Assembly (NCBI GenBank): GCA_963702685.1
Contig: CAVPDQ010000009.1
Span: 186,001 to 250,000 of the forward strand
Reading direction: 5' to 3'
Length of the DNA stretch: 64,000 nucleotides
From: AP-15 sp963702685
GTDB taxonomy: Bacteria > Pseudomonadota > Alphaproteobacteria > ATCC43930 > CGMCC-115725
Under the pieces are notes generated by a model. It was not told the DNA's origin, did no database searches, and saw only the letters and a program-made list of their open reading frames with translations. The first letter of the stretch is position 1. Each line of letters starts with the position of its first letter. The translations under genes and the position numbers were made by a program. Below are positions 50,616 to 58,572 of this stretch, one piece after another.

Positions 50616-51828
50616 ATGACTACCGCCGCGATCCGCCGCATCGGCCCGCCGAGCCCGCAGGAGCTGATCGCCCGCGCCCGCGCGCTGGTGCCCGAGATCC
50701 GGGCGCTCGCCGAGGAGACCGAGCGCAACCGTATGGTCTCGCCCGCGATCATCGCCAAGATCCGTGACGCCGAATTGCTGCGCACGACCCGGCCGAAAGA
50801 GTTCGGCGGGTTCGAATGCGACCCCGTCGTCGCGCTCGAAATCGCGCTGACGATATCGGCCGCCTGCGCCTCGACCGGCTGGGCGATCAACGGCGCGTTG
50901 TCCAACGGCATTTCCTTTGGCCATTATCCGGTGGCGGCGCAGCGCGAATTGTGGGGCGCCGGCGCCGACCCGTTCAGCTGCGCCTGCTTTGCTCCGACCG
51001 GCACCGCAATCCCGACTGGGGGCGGGTATGTGCTGACCGGGAAATGGTCGTTTGCCAGCGGCGTCGATCATTCGAGCTGGGTCAGGCTCGGCGCGCTGAT
51101 CGGTCCGCTCCGGTGCCGCGGCGCCGCAGGACGGCGCGTTTTTTCTGCTGCCGGTCGGCGATATCGAGATCGAGGACAATTGGTTTGTCTACGGTCTCTG
51201 CGGCACCGGCAGCAAGAATATCATTGCCCGCGAGGTGTTCGTCCCGCAGCACCGGGTGCTGCTGTTTGCCGACACTCGTGCCGGCACGACGCCGGGTGGG
51301 CAATATCACCAAAATCCGCTCTACCGCCTGCCGCTTTTGGTGCTCGGCGCCTCGATGCTGGCGTCGACAGCGGTGGGCGCGGCGAAGGGGGCTCTCGACG
51401 CCTATCTGGAGATGGTTTCGGGACGCGAGACGCGCGGCGCCTTGGCCGGCGGCGGGCTGGCCATGGCCGAATTCGCCACCATCCAGCTGCGTGTCGCCGA
51501 GGCTTCGGCCGCGGTCGAGGCGGCCGAGCTGATCCTGCTGAGCGACCTGCGCAGCGCCACGGCGATCTTGCATGCCGGCGGCGAGGTTACCGTCGCCGAC
51601 CGCATCCGCGCCCGCCGCAACCAGGCCTATGCGACAAAGCTCGCCTTGCAGGCGGTCGAAGCCTTGAACGCCTCGACCGGCGGCGCCGGCCTCATGTTGA
51701 GCCACCCGGTGCAGCGCGCCTGGCGCGACGTCAACGCCGTCGCCCGCCATGTCAGCCTCAACTGGGACGCGGTCGGCACGATGTACGGCCAGCACGCCTT
51801 TGGCCTCGAGCCGCGCGGCCAGTATTAG
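50616..51828 (+). pseudogene. Acyl-CoA dehydrogenase/flavin monooxygenase (HsaA-like), one frameshift
   Basis: Residues up to about 165 are in the frame from ATG 50616 (RALVPEIRALAEETERNR, GYVLTGKWSFASGVDHSSW), and the remainder is in another frame (DGAFFLLPVGDIEIED, GLCGTGSKNIIAREVFVP, VLGASMLASTAVGAAKGAL, ending at TAG 51826-51828). One missing or extra base between about 51105 and 51125 explains the change. The fold is the acyl-CoA dehydrogenase family form that works as a flavin-dependent monooxygenase (HsaA/HpaH group), which needs a reductase partner that I do not see here. Total length would be about 404 residues. Confidence 0.82.
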
Positions 51829-51830
51829 CG

Positions 51831-52000
51831 GGGTGTACGAAAAATGCGGTTGTTCTGTATCGGCACCCTTCGAGACGGCCCTTCGGGCCTCCTCAGGGTA
51901 AGGCACGTGCTTCAAACAAAAGACCTCATCCTGAGGAGCGCTCCGCAGGAGCGCGTCTCGAAGGATGCGGCACCGCTCTAACTCACGTTTTTCAGCACCC
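51831..52000. repeat. MITE-like element, copy 1
   Basis: A 170-base non-coding element with terminal inverted repeats of the form GGGTG..GAAAAA (left from 51831, right end complemented GGGTGCTGAAAAA). Inside, CCTTCGAGACGGCCCTTCGG and ATCCTGAGGAGCGC are arranged as a second inverted pair. A similar element is at 57408-57588. No ORF lies within. Confidence 0.7.
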
Positions 52001-52055
52001 TCTTAGGCCCGGGATTAGACCTGAGCAGCTCGACCTCGCAGCGGGAGCGCCGCCG

Positions 52056-53148
52056 ATGACAGCCGACGATCCCACACCGCGCGCCGCCTATCCGGCGGCC
52101 GGGGTCGATACCGACGAAGTCGAGCGCGGCCTCGGCAAGCTCGTCGATCGCATCCGGCGCAATTGGCTGCCGCCCGGCAGAGCTCGGCGGGGTCCAGCTG
52201 CCGATCGGCTACTTTGCGAATGTGATCAATATCGGCGGCGGCAGGGGGCTCGCGATCTGCACCGACGGCGTGGGGACGAAGGCCATCGTCGCGCAAATGA
52301 TGGGGAAATACGACACGATCGGCATCGATTGCATCGCCATGAATGTCAACGATCTTATTTGTCTGGGCGCCGAGCCGATGACCTTTGTCGATTACATCGC
52401 GGTCGATCGCGTGAATTCGCAAATGCTCGATGCGATTGGGATCGGGCTCGCCCGCGGCGCCGAGGAAGCGGGCGTCTCGATATCGGGCGGTGAAACCGCG
52501 CAGCTCGAGGATGTCGTCCGCGGCTTTGATTTGGCCGGGACCGCGGTGGGCCTCGTGTCGCTCGATCGCATCGTCACCGGTCGCAATTTGGAGCCGGGCG
52601 ACCTTGTCGTCGGGGTTGAGAGCAGCGGCATGCACAGCAATGGCTTCAGCCTCGCCCGCAAAGCGTTTTTCAAGCGGCGGGACCCGTTGTCGTTGGAGGT
52701 CAAGGTGCCCGGGACCGATATAGCTCTCGGCGAAGAGCTGCTGCGGCCGACCATTATCTATGTGCGCGCGGTGATGGAGGTGCTTCGGCAAGCGCAAAGC
52801 GTCAAGGCCCTCATTCATATAACCGGCGATGGGCTGCTCAATCTGGCCCGCGTCGAGAACGAGCGAGTGGGGTTTGTCATCGACGCCCTGCCGGACCCGC
52901 CGGCGATCTTCAAGATGGTGCAGCAATACCAATCGGTAAGCACCGCGGAAATGTTCGAGGTGTACAATATGGGGGTCGGTTTTTGTATAATAGTCGCAAA
53001 GGATGATGTAGATTTGGTGCTGTCGATAATGGCGAAGCATCATCTGAAGGCATGGGTGATCGGACGGGCGATCGACGACCGCAGCAAGGGTGTCTATTTG
53101 CCGCAATACCGCCTAGAAGGGCGCAAGAAGCATTTTCACCAGCAATGA
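52056..53148 (+). pseudogene. purM: Phosphoribosylformylglycinamidine cyclo-ligase (PurM), archaeal-like, one frameshift
   Basis: From ATG 52056 (GGGAGCG upstream) the frame gives TPRAAYPAAGVDTDEVERGL. After about 52170 the reading continues in the next frame as ELGGVQLPIGYFANVINIGG, consistent with one inserted base. The AIR synthetase landmarks ICTDGVGTKAIVA, NVNDLICLGAEPMTF and HITGDGLLNLARV are present. HITGDG (rather than HITGGG) and EVYNMGVGFCIIV are closer to archaeal PurM sequences than to the bacterial form. The last third uses more A/T-ending codons than neighbours. With the shift repaired it is about 363 residues. Purine synthesis, step 5. Confidence 0.82.
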
Positions 53149-53202
53149 GCCGCGAAAGAGCGGGCGCGCCGCCGTCGCAGCGATGTCGGCGCCGGCTTTG
53201 AT

Positions 53203-53238
53203 GAAACCATGGCGTCCCCGGCGTGACTCGAACACGCG
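53203..53238. repeat. Duplicated 3' end of tRNA-Arg (candidate att site, distal copy)
   Basis: A 36-base stretch identical to 54399-54434, which is the 3' end of tRNA-Arg(CCT) (T arm, acceptor and CCA) plus 7 bases beyond. The match stops abruptly on each side: TTGGTGCG follows here and ACCCACAG follows in the intact tRNA. Such duplications mark the far end of DNA integrated at a tRNA 3' end. Confidence 0.8.
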
Positions 53239-53360
53239 TTGGTGCGTTGACAGAATGGCGGCAGCCCCGCAACTTCGAAATTCACCCCCCGTTGGCGAAC
53301 ATGGCGGCCTGCGTCAAGTGAGGCTTGACGATTGCCGGCCGCAGCGTCACGTTTCCGCTG

Positions 53361-53633
53361 GTGATACGCAGTTTCCGCAGTCGGGCGCTCCGGCGGTATT
53401 TCGAGGCGGGCGACCCGAGCGGCTTGAGCGTGCCGAACGTTGCAAGGGTCGGGCGCATGCTGCGCGCGCTCGACGCCGCAGCCCGCCCCGAGCAACTCAA
53501 CCTGCCGGGCTTTCACTGGCACGCGCTGCAAGGCGAAGCGCGGTGGACGATCCGGGTGAGCGGGAATTGGCGGATCACCTTTGGCTGGGATGGCGCCGAC
53601 GCGGTCGCTGTCGATTTGGAGGATTACCATTGA
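53361..53633 (+). CDS. higB: HigB-type toxin (RelE superfamily)
   Basis: A 90-residue mRNA interferase-like toxin. IRSFRSRALRRYFEAGDP, MLRALDAAARPEQLNLPGF and VSGNWRITFGWDGADA, ending VDLEDYH, match HigB family toxins almost along the whole length. The start is the GTG at 53361, which gives the usual VIRSF N-terminus; a TTG at 53325 is in frame but adds an unrelated leader. It is overlapped by higA at its stop. Confidence 0.92.
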   Translation: MIRSFRSRALRRYFEAGDPSGLSVPNVARVGRMLRALDAAARPEQLNLPGFHWHALQGEARWTIRVSGNWRITFGWDGADAVAVDLEDYH

Positions 53634-53959
53634 CACCAAGCAACGCTGATGGCGAGCTGAGGATCGAGACCGGGCTGCCGGCGATGCATCCGGGCGAGCT
53701 GTTGCGCGAGGACATCCTGCCGGCGCTGGGCCGGCCGCGCGTCGAGATCGCGCGGCTTCTCGGCGTGTCGCGCCAGGCTCTTCATGCGGTGCTGACCGAG
53801 CGCGTCGCGGTGACGCCCGACATGGCGCTGCGCCTCGGCAAGCTGTGCGGCAACGGCCCGGAGCTGTGGCTCGCCCTGCAAACCCGCCACGACCTTGAGC
53901 GGCTGCGGCGCGAGAAAGCCGCCGAAATCGCCGCGATCCCGACCCTACAGGCCGCGTGA
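53630..53959 (+). CDS. higA: HigA-type antitoxin
   Basis: A 109-residue antitoxin. MHPGELLREDILPALGRPRV begins the HigA core, and the XRE-type helix-turn-helix is VEIARLLGVSRQALHAVL. The C-terminus ENGPELWLALQ-like reads CGNGPELWLALQTRHDLERL. The start is a TTG at 53630 overlapping the higB stop (TTGA), with GGAGGA 7 bases upstream. It represses the operon in characterised relatives. Confidence 0.92.
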   Translation: MTPSNADGELRIETGLPAMHPGELLREDILPALGRPRVEIARLLGVSRQALHAVLTERVAVTPDMALRLGKLCGNGPELWLALQTRHDLERLRREKAAEIAAIPTLQAA

Positions 53960-54405
53960 CCGCAACATCCATCCGCGGGGATAAGGCGGCCCGTGTCCCC
54001 GCAAGGCCAAAATCCAAATAGCGTTGGCCGCAACCTAAGTCCCTGCGGCGGGCGCGCGGTGCTTTCGCCGCCAACCGCTTCTTGCTATGAGCTGCAATGC
54101 GGCTGCTTCAACTGTGGTGATGTGGACGGCCGGGCGAGCCGAATTTTTTTGCCGGGGCGGAGCCATTAAGCAACCGCGATATCGATCGCTCGCGTCCCGA
54201 GGGGCTTCCGATATCGCACGACTGCTTCAATACTCCGGGTAGCGTCGCCCGCGAACTCCCACCAGCCTGCACGCCATGGAACCCCATCTCGCAGCCTTCT
54301 CCTTCCGGGCTGTTTGTGACCGGAAACTGAGGGGCCGAGTTCGCATTCGGGGATACCTATCTGAAATCGAACCATTTGGACTACGTTCTAACCTATTGGA
54401 AACCA
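53960..54405. other. 446-base region without a convincing gene, inside the tRNA-Arg islet
   Basis: A minus-strand frame of 69 residues (54166-54375, GWWEFAGDATRSIEAVVRYR) has plausible composition and could be a remnant. No ribosome site or family match is visible. The base composition is lower in G+C and the AATTTTTTT run at about 54140 is unusual here. Confidence 0.45.
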
Positions 54406-54434
54406 TGGCGTCCCCGGCGTGACTCGAACACGCG
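54399..54434. repeat. Duplicated 3' end of tRNA-Arg (tRNA-proximal copy)
   Basis: The 36-base partner of 53203-53238, lying inside the intact tRNA-Arg gene. The 1.16 kb between the two copies carries higBA and no integrase. Confidence 0.8.
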
Positions 54435-54482
54435 ACCCACAGTTTAGGAAACTGTTGCTCTATCCGGCTGAGCTACGGGGAC
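54406..54482 (-). tRNA. tRNA-Arg (CCT)
   Basis: A 77-base tRNA with encoded CCA (54406-54408). Acceptor GTCCCCG pairs with CGGGGAC, the D loop is AGCCGGATA, the anticodon loop TTCCTAA carries CCT (reads AGG) and the T loop is TTCGAGT. It overlaps the last 23 bases of the membrane protein gene on the same strand, which is unusual. Confidence 0.93.
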
Positions 54483-54819
54483 CCGGAGCGGGAGGATACC
54501 CGCTTGGCGCGCCGCCCGCCAGCCGATCGCTGGCTGACGCCTGGTAGTGGCGCTCGCCGGTTTCGGGGCGCCAGTAGACTTTGACGAGCCGGCCGGTTTC
54601 GGGATCGATAAAGCGCTCGCCGGTCGCGGTCCAAAGGGGGCCGGGGTCGGACGCGCCGAGCCGCCGATAGCGCCAGCGCTCGACGAAGAGGGCGGCGACC
54701 AGGATCAGGCCGGGCAGACCGAGGCGCAGCACCGCCCCGAGGCCGCAGCCGGTGAGCGCCGCCCCGACCGCAGCGCCGATCAGGCCGATCCCGATAATGA
54801 CGAGGACCGCCCGCAGCAT
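54460..54819 (-). CDS. Small membrane protein
   Basis: A 119-residue protein with two N-terminal hydrophobic segments (LRAVLVIIGIGLIGAAVGAA and RLGLPGLILVAALFVERW), then the soluble motif GERFIDPETGRLVKVYW and PETGERHY. I recognise the motif from uncharacterised alphaproteobacterial proteins. It begins 9 bases after the YbjQ gene's stop, so the two form an operon. Its last codons run into tRNA-Arg, so the C-terminus from about residue 100 may be new sequence. Confidence 0.65.
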   Translation of the reverse strand: MLRAVLVIIGIGLIGAAVGAALTGCGLGAVLRLGLPGLILVAALFVERWRYRRLGASDPGPLWTATGERFIDPETGRLVKVYWRPETGERHYQASASDRLAGGAPSGYPPAPGPRSSAG

Positions 54820-54827
54820 AGCGGGGC

Positions 54828-55154
54828 TCAGCCCGCCGCGGGCTCGATCACGGCTGCGGTGCCGTAGGCGACGATTTCGCTCATCGTCTGGCCGATCTCG
54901 GCCGAGTCGAAACGCATCATCAGGATCGCGTTGGCGCCCATCACCGTGGCGTTTTCGACCAGCCGGTCGATCGCGTGCCGGCGCGCCTCTTCGAGCAGCT
55001 GGGTGTATTCGTGGATCTCGCCGCCGACGATCGAGCGCAGCCCGGCCATGATATTGCCGCCGAGCCCGCGGCTGCGCACGACGACGCCAAAGCATTGGCC
55101 CTTGATTTCGCTGACCCGGTGGCCGGCGACGGTTTCGGTGGTGACGACCAGCAT
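54828..55154 (-). CDS. YbjQ family (DUF74) protein
   Basis: A 108-residue protein with VAGHRVSEIKGQCFGVVVRS near the N-terminus and the repeated pattern EARRHAIDRLVENATVMGAN, followed by AILMMRFDS and GTAAVIEP. YbjQ proteins form pentamers and are of unknown function (heavy-metal binding was proposed). A membrane protein follows 9 bases downstream. Confidence 0.9.
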   Translation of the reverse strand: MLVVTTETVAGHRVSEIKGQCFGVVVRSRGLGGNIMAGLRSIVGGEIHEYTQLLEEARRHAIDRLVENATVMGANAILMMRFDSAEIGQTMSEIVAYGTAAVIEPAAG

Positions 55155-55304
55155 GATGTTTGCTCCCTATTTTGCGATTTGGCAGCTAGGCTGATAATCT
55201 CGGGTGCTTATCAACTCGCAACCCTGCAATGACCAAACGGCCGGTTGCGGCTCTTGTCGGGGCGGGGCTAGGCTGCCCAACGGAGCAGCACGGAGAGGAT
55301 GGCG

Positions 55305-56093
55305 ATGGCGACGGGCAGCGGCTGGACGAACAGCGAAATCGCGCTGGCGGGGGTCAAATTGCAGCTCGCCCGGGCTGGCAGCGGCCGCGCCGTCCTGGTG
55401 CTGCATCACGACATCGGCACACCCGACCGGCTGTCGTTCTACGATGCGCTCGCCGCCCGCTTCGATGTGCTGGTCCCGACCCATCCGGGCTATGGCAGCA
55501 AGGCCGAACGGGCGGCTTGGCTGCGCCACCCGCGCGATCTGGCGGCACTCTACCAGTGGCTCCTGGCCGAAATCGGGGTCGAGCGCGCCGCCCTCGTCGG
55601 GCTCGGCTTTGGCGGCTGGGTCGCGGCCGAGATGGCGGCCTTGGCGCCGCGCGATTTTCACCGGCTGGTGCTGGTCGGCGCGATGGGGGTGAAGCCGCCC
55701 GAAGGCGACATCCTCGACCAGGCGATCATCAGCTATATCGACTATGCCCAGGCCGGGTTTCACGATCCGGCGGCGTTCGCCCGCATCTATGGCGAGGTCA
55801 CGACCGACCAGCTGGTCGATTGGGATCTGTGCCGCGAGATGAGCTTCCGCATCGCCTGGAAGCCCTATATGTACAGCCAGAGCCTGCCGCATTTGCTGGG
55901 CGGGGTGCGCTCGCCCGCGCTCGTCGTCTGGGGCGAGCACGACAAGGTGGTGCCGCGGAGCGCCGGCGAGCTTTATGCGAGATCGCTGCCCAAGGCGCGG
56001 TTCGAGATCGTGCGGGGTGCCGGCCATTGCGTCGATATGGAGATGCCGGACGCGCTCGCCCGTCTCGTCACCAGCTTTATCGAGGAAAATTAG
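55305..56093 (+). CDS. Alpha/beta-hydrolase fold protein with altered nucleophile
   Basis: A 262-residue protein. The fold and acid/base residues are normal (Asp213 in VVWGEHDKVVP, His241 in GAGHCVDM). The nucleophile elbow reads GLGFGG (99-104), with Gly101 where the catalytic Ser of G-x-S-x-G should be. The ATG at 55305 is chosen because GGAGAGG lies 6 bases upstream; an ATG at 55299 abuts the ribosome site. It lies 66 bases upstream of an LLM oxidoreductase gene in the same direction and probably shares its transcript. Confidence 0.88.
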   Translation: MATGSGWTNSEIALAGVKLQLARAGSGRAVLVLHHDIGTPDRLSFYDALAARFDVLVPTHPGYGSKAERAAWLRHPRDLAALYQWLLAEIGVERAALVGLGFGGWVAAEMAALAPRDFHRLVLVGAMGVKPPEGDILDQAIISYIDYAQAGFHDPAAFARIYGEVTTDQLVDWDLCREMSFRIAWKPYMYSQSLPHLLGGVRSPALVVWGEHDKVVPRSAGELYARSLPKARFEIVRGAGHCVDMEMPDALARLVTSFIEEN

Positions 56094-56159
56094 GCGCCCA
56101 AAAACTTGGTGCCCACAAACTTGGCGCCACGGGGCGGCGCCGGCGAGGAGGAAGAGACG

Positions 56160-57401
56160 ATGCATGTGATGTATTTCACCGAGCAGCCGATGTCCGCCTA
56201 TCCCGCCGATATCGGGCTCGAAGCCGGCCATACCGCGCTGATGTTCTCGAACAAACATTTCGATCCGGTTGCCGGCAGCCGCCTCTATAACGAATATCTC
56301 GAACATTACATTTATGCCGAGGAGATGGGCGTCGAAGGCTTTATGCTGAACGAGCACCACAACGCGCCGTTCTGCATGCAGGCGAAATGCAATATCTTTG
56401 CCGCGATCCTCGCCGCCGTGACCAAAAAGGCAAAGATCGTGCTGCTCGGCAACCCGCTGCCTTTGGCCGAGAACCCGGTGCGGCTCGCCGAAGAATTGGC
56501 GATGATCGACATGATCTCAAAGGGCCGGCTCGTCTCCGGCTTTGTCCGGGGCGGCGGCCAGGAGCAATTGGCGAACGGGGTCAACCCGGCCTTCAACCGC
56601 GAGCGTTTCGAGGAGGCGCACGACCTCGTCGTCGCCGCCTGGACCAGGCAGGGCCCGTTCCGCTGGGAAGGCACGCACTACCAGCAGCGCGTCGTCAACC
56701 CCTGGGCGGTGCCGTTGCAAAAGCCCTATCCGCGCGTCTGGATCCCGGGCGTCTTGAGCCAGGAGACGATCGTCTGGGCAGCGAAGCAGCGCTATCCCTA
56801 CATCGCTCTCAACACCTCGATCGAGGCGACCAAGAAGATCTGGGAATTGTACGACAAGGTTGCCCTCGAGACGGGCTACGAGGCGGGACCGCAAAACCGC
56901 GGCTATCTGCAGCAGGTGCACGTCTCCGACAGCGAGGAAAAAGCGGAAAAGAACGCGCGCCAGTTTCTGTGGATGCAGGGCGAGTTCACAGGCTTGGCGC
57001 ACCCGGTGTGGGCGAACCCGGCCGGCTATTTCTCGCCGACGTTGCGCCGCAGCTTTGTCGAGTTCGCGGTCGGGCGGGCCGAAAACCCGCGCGGCCGGCC
57101 GACCTTCGAGCAGCAGGTCGCCGACGGGCGCGTCTTCTTCGGCACGCCGAAGACGGTGATCCCAAAATTGCGCCGCGTTCTCGAAGAGACCCGCCCCAGC
57201 ATCTACGGCATCTGGGGCAATGACGGCACGGTCTCGAACGAGGACGCGAAGACCTGCATCCGGCTCCTCGGCCAGGAGGTGATGCCGGCGATGCGCGAAA
57301 TCGGCAAGGAGCTGGGTTTGAGCGACCCGTTCGAGACCGACGCCCCGGTGCACTTCAAATACTCAACCGACCTCAAGCAATTGCCGCAGGCGGCGGAGTA
57401 G
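56160..57401 (+). CDS. LLM-class flavin-dependent oxidoreductase
   Basis: A 413-residue luciferase-like monooxygenase. EGFMLNEHHNAPFCMQ, AKIVLLGNPLPLAENPVRLA and RLVSGFVRGGGQEQLANG are clear family motifs, and VFFGTPKTVIPKLRRVLEE is the C-terminal signature. GAGGAGGAAGAG precedes the ATG at 56160. A short direct repeat AAACTTGGYGCC occurs twice just upstream (56102-56128). Partner of the hydrolase-like gene upstream, perhaps in a degradation pathway with a reduced flavin supplier elsewhere. Confidence 0.92.
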   Translation: MHVMYFTEQPMSAYPADIGLEAGHTALMFSNKHFDPVAGSRLYNEYLEHYIYAEEMGVEGFMLNEHHNAPFCMQAKCNIFAAILAAVTKKAKIVLLGNPLPLAENPVRLAEELAMIDMISKGRLVSGFVRGGGQEQLANGVNPAFNRERFEEAHDLVVAAWTRQGPFRWEGTHYQQRVVNPWAVPLQKPYPRVWIPGVLSQETIVWAAKQRYPYIALNTSIEATKKIWELYDKVALETGYEAGPQNRGYLQQVHVSDSEEKAEKNARQFLWMQGEFTGLAHPVWANPAGYFSPTLRRSFVEFAVGRAENPRGRPTFEQQVADGRVFFGTPKTVIPKLRRVLEETRPSIYGIWGNDGTVSNEDAKTCIRLLGQEVMPAMREIGKELGLSDPFETDAPVHFKYSTDLKQLPQAAE

Positions 57402-57407
57402 CCTGCC

Positions 57408-57588
57408 TAACAGGGCTGCTGAAAAAGTCGGGTAACCTCCGTGGTCACCCTTCGAGACGGCCCTTCGGGCCTCCTCAGGGTGAGGTAACCCATTGAAATG
57501 GAAAAGCACTCATCCTGAGGAGGCCGCCTTAGGGCGGCCGTCTCGAAGGATCAAGACGAAAGATGCGCATTTTTCAGCAGCCTGTTAA
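57408..57588. repeat. MITE-like element, copy 2
   Basis: A 181-base element with terminal inverted repeats AACAGGGCTGCTGAAAAA (left, from 57409) and AACAGGCTGCTGAAAAA (right, complemented). It contains the same CCTTCGAGACGGCCCTTCGG and ATCCTGAGGAGG blocks as copy 1 at 51831. The right end supplies the stop codon of the small gene at 57585, so the insertion may have replaced that gene's original end. Confidence 0.75.
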
Positions 57589-57926
57589 AGCCGTTTGAAT
57601 CTTTCGTCATCGGGAGCGGGCTTGTCAAAGACCAATCTCCCGTCGCTGGTGTAGGAGACAATCTCGCTCTTCCAGATGTGCAGGCTCCATTGATCGTCGG
57701 GCATCTCGGTGGAGGGCCGGATTTCCAGCACCCCGCCGAGATCGAACCGGAACGCGCACGAGCCTTTGGTTTCGCCGCGATCGACGGACACGAACCGCTG
57801 GCCGTCGAGATCGCGCAGACATTCGTCCGACGGCGAGCCCGGCGCATCTTCGCTGGTCAGAGAGCCGCCGAAGGTCGAGAGCGTCCAATCGCCGTATTGG
57901 ACCCACAGATGCCAGTCACCGGTCAC
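57585..57926 (-). CDS. Small hypothetical protein, candidate immunity partner
   Basis: A 113-residue protein starting at GTG 57926 (TGDWHLWVQYGDWTLSTF), with FRFDLGGVLEIRP and DDQWSLHIW in the second half. I do not recognise a characterised family. It overlaps the upstream N-terminal-module gene by 11 bases, as in the two cassettes at 20723 and 23442, though the sequence is unrelated to those secreted proteins and has no signal peptide. The stop codon lies in the end of the MITE-like repeat. Confidence 0.65.
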   Translation of the reverse strand: MTGDWHLWVQYGDWTLSTFGGSLTSEDAPGSPSDECLRDLDGQRFVSVDRGETKGSCAFRFDLGGVLEIRPSTEMPDDQWSLHIWKSEIVSYTSDGRLVFDKPAPDDERFKRL

Positions 57927-58485
57927 ATAAACGCCGCGTCGCGCGAGATTTCGCCGTACCCTCGGCGAGTGGCTGAGACGCGGCGCAATCGGCTCCCTGA
58001 TCGACGCAAAGCCGATGCCGTTCCTGAGGTGTAAGGCTCGCCTGATCGTGTCCGGTCGGCTTCACTGACTGAGGATCAGGCTTACCCTCATCGGTCCAAC
58101 GGCCGTGCGCATCCCGCGGTTCGTCGGGATTGAAGTTTGCTTTGACAATGGGCGCAAGCGCCGCCAACCGACTCACTTGGCCGTCGTCGAGCGGTTGGGT
58201 CCGAATGAATAGTCCGTAGATTTGACCGACCGACAAGTGTCCCTCGTCGAGCGCCTTGGCTATCCGGCAGCATTGCCGAAACAGCCAACCCGGGCCTTCA
58301 AACTGATGCCTCAGAACGCTTTCTATTCTCGCCGCTTCCTCAAAGTGCGTGCAGCGATAGCCTGTGGGGGTTCGGCGGACCAGGACGCAATCCGGCCCGA
58401 GCATCGCTCCGTCGGCATCGACCACGACCCGGCGACTCTGCGAGCCGCGAGCCCTTGCAAGGTCGCGACAACCTCTGGCAAACAA
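57916..58485 (-). CDS. Third N-terminal-module protein (FNPDEPRD linker), short C-terminus
   Basis: A protein of up to 189 residues. Its N-terminal 130 residues align with the proteins at 19697 and 22427: DADGAMLGPDCVLVRR, GYRCTHFEEAARIESVL, QVSRLAALAPIVKANFNPDE, then the linker FNPDEPRDAHGRWTDEG. The C-terminal tail of about 55 residues differs and holds LTPQERHRLCVDQGADC. The start is uncertain: TTG 58485 is too close to GGAGGG, and an ATG at 58502 is in another frame, so a small indel near the start is possible. It lies just downstream of cyoD on the same strand. Confidence 0.65.
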   Translation of the reverse strand: MFARGCRDLARARGSQSRRVVVDADGAMLGPDCVLVRRTPTGYRCTHFEEAARIESVLRHQFEGPGWLFRQCCRIAKALDEGHLSVGQIYGLFIRTQPLDDGQVSRLAALAPIVKANFNPDEPRDAHGRWTDEGKPDPQSVKPTGHDQASLTPQERHRLCVDQGADCAASQPLAEGTAKSRATRRLCDR

Positions 58486-58572
58486 TTCCCTCCGACATAT
58501 GACTACCCACTATAGGGTAAAACATGAACAAAGTTAAGCGACATCGCTGGGGGCGATCCACCCGGCAACGGG

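Noticed and set aside
56102..56128. Short repeat AAACTTGGYGCC considered as an operator
   Set aside because: Direct rather than inverted, only two copies, and located between cotranscribed genes.
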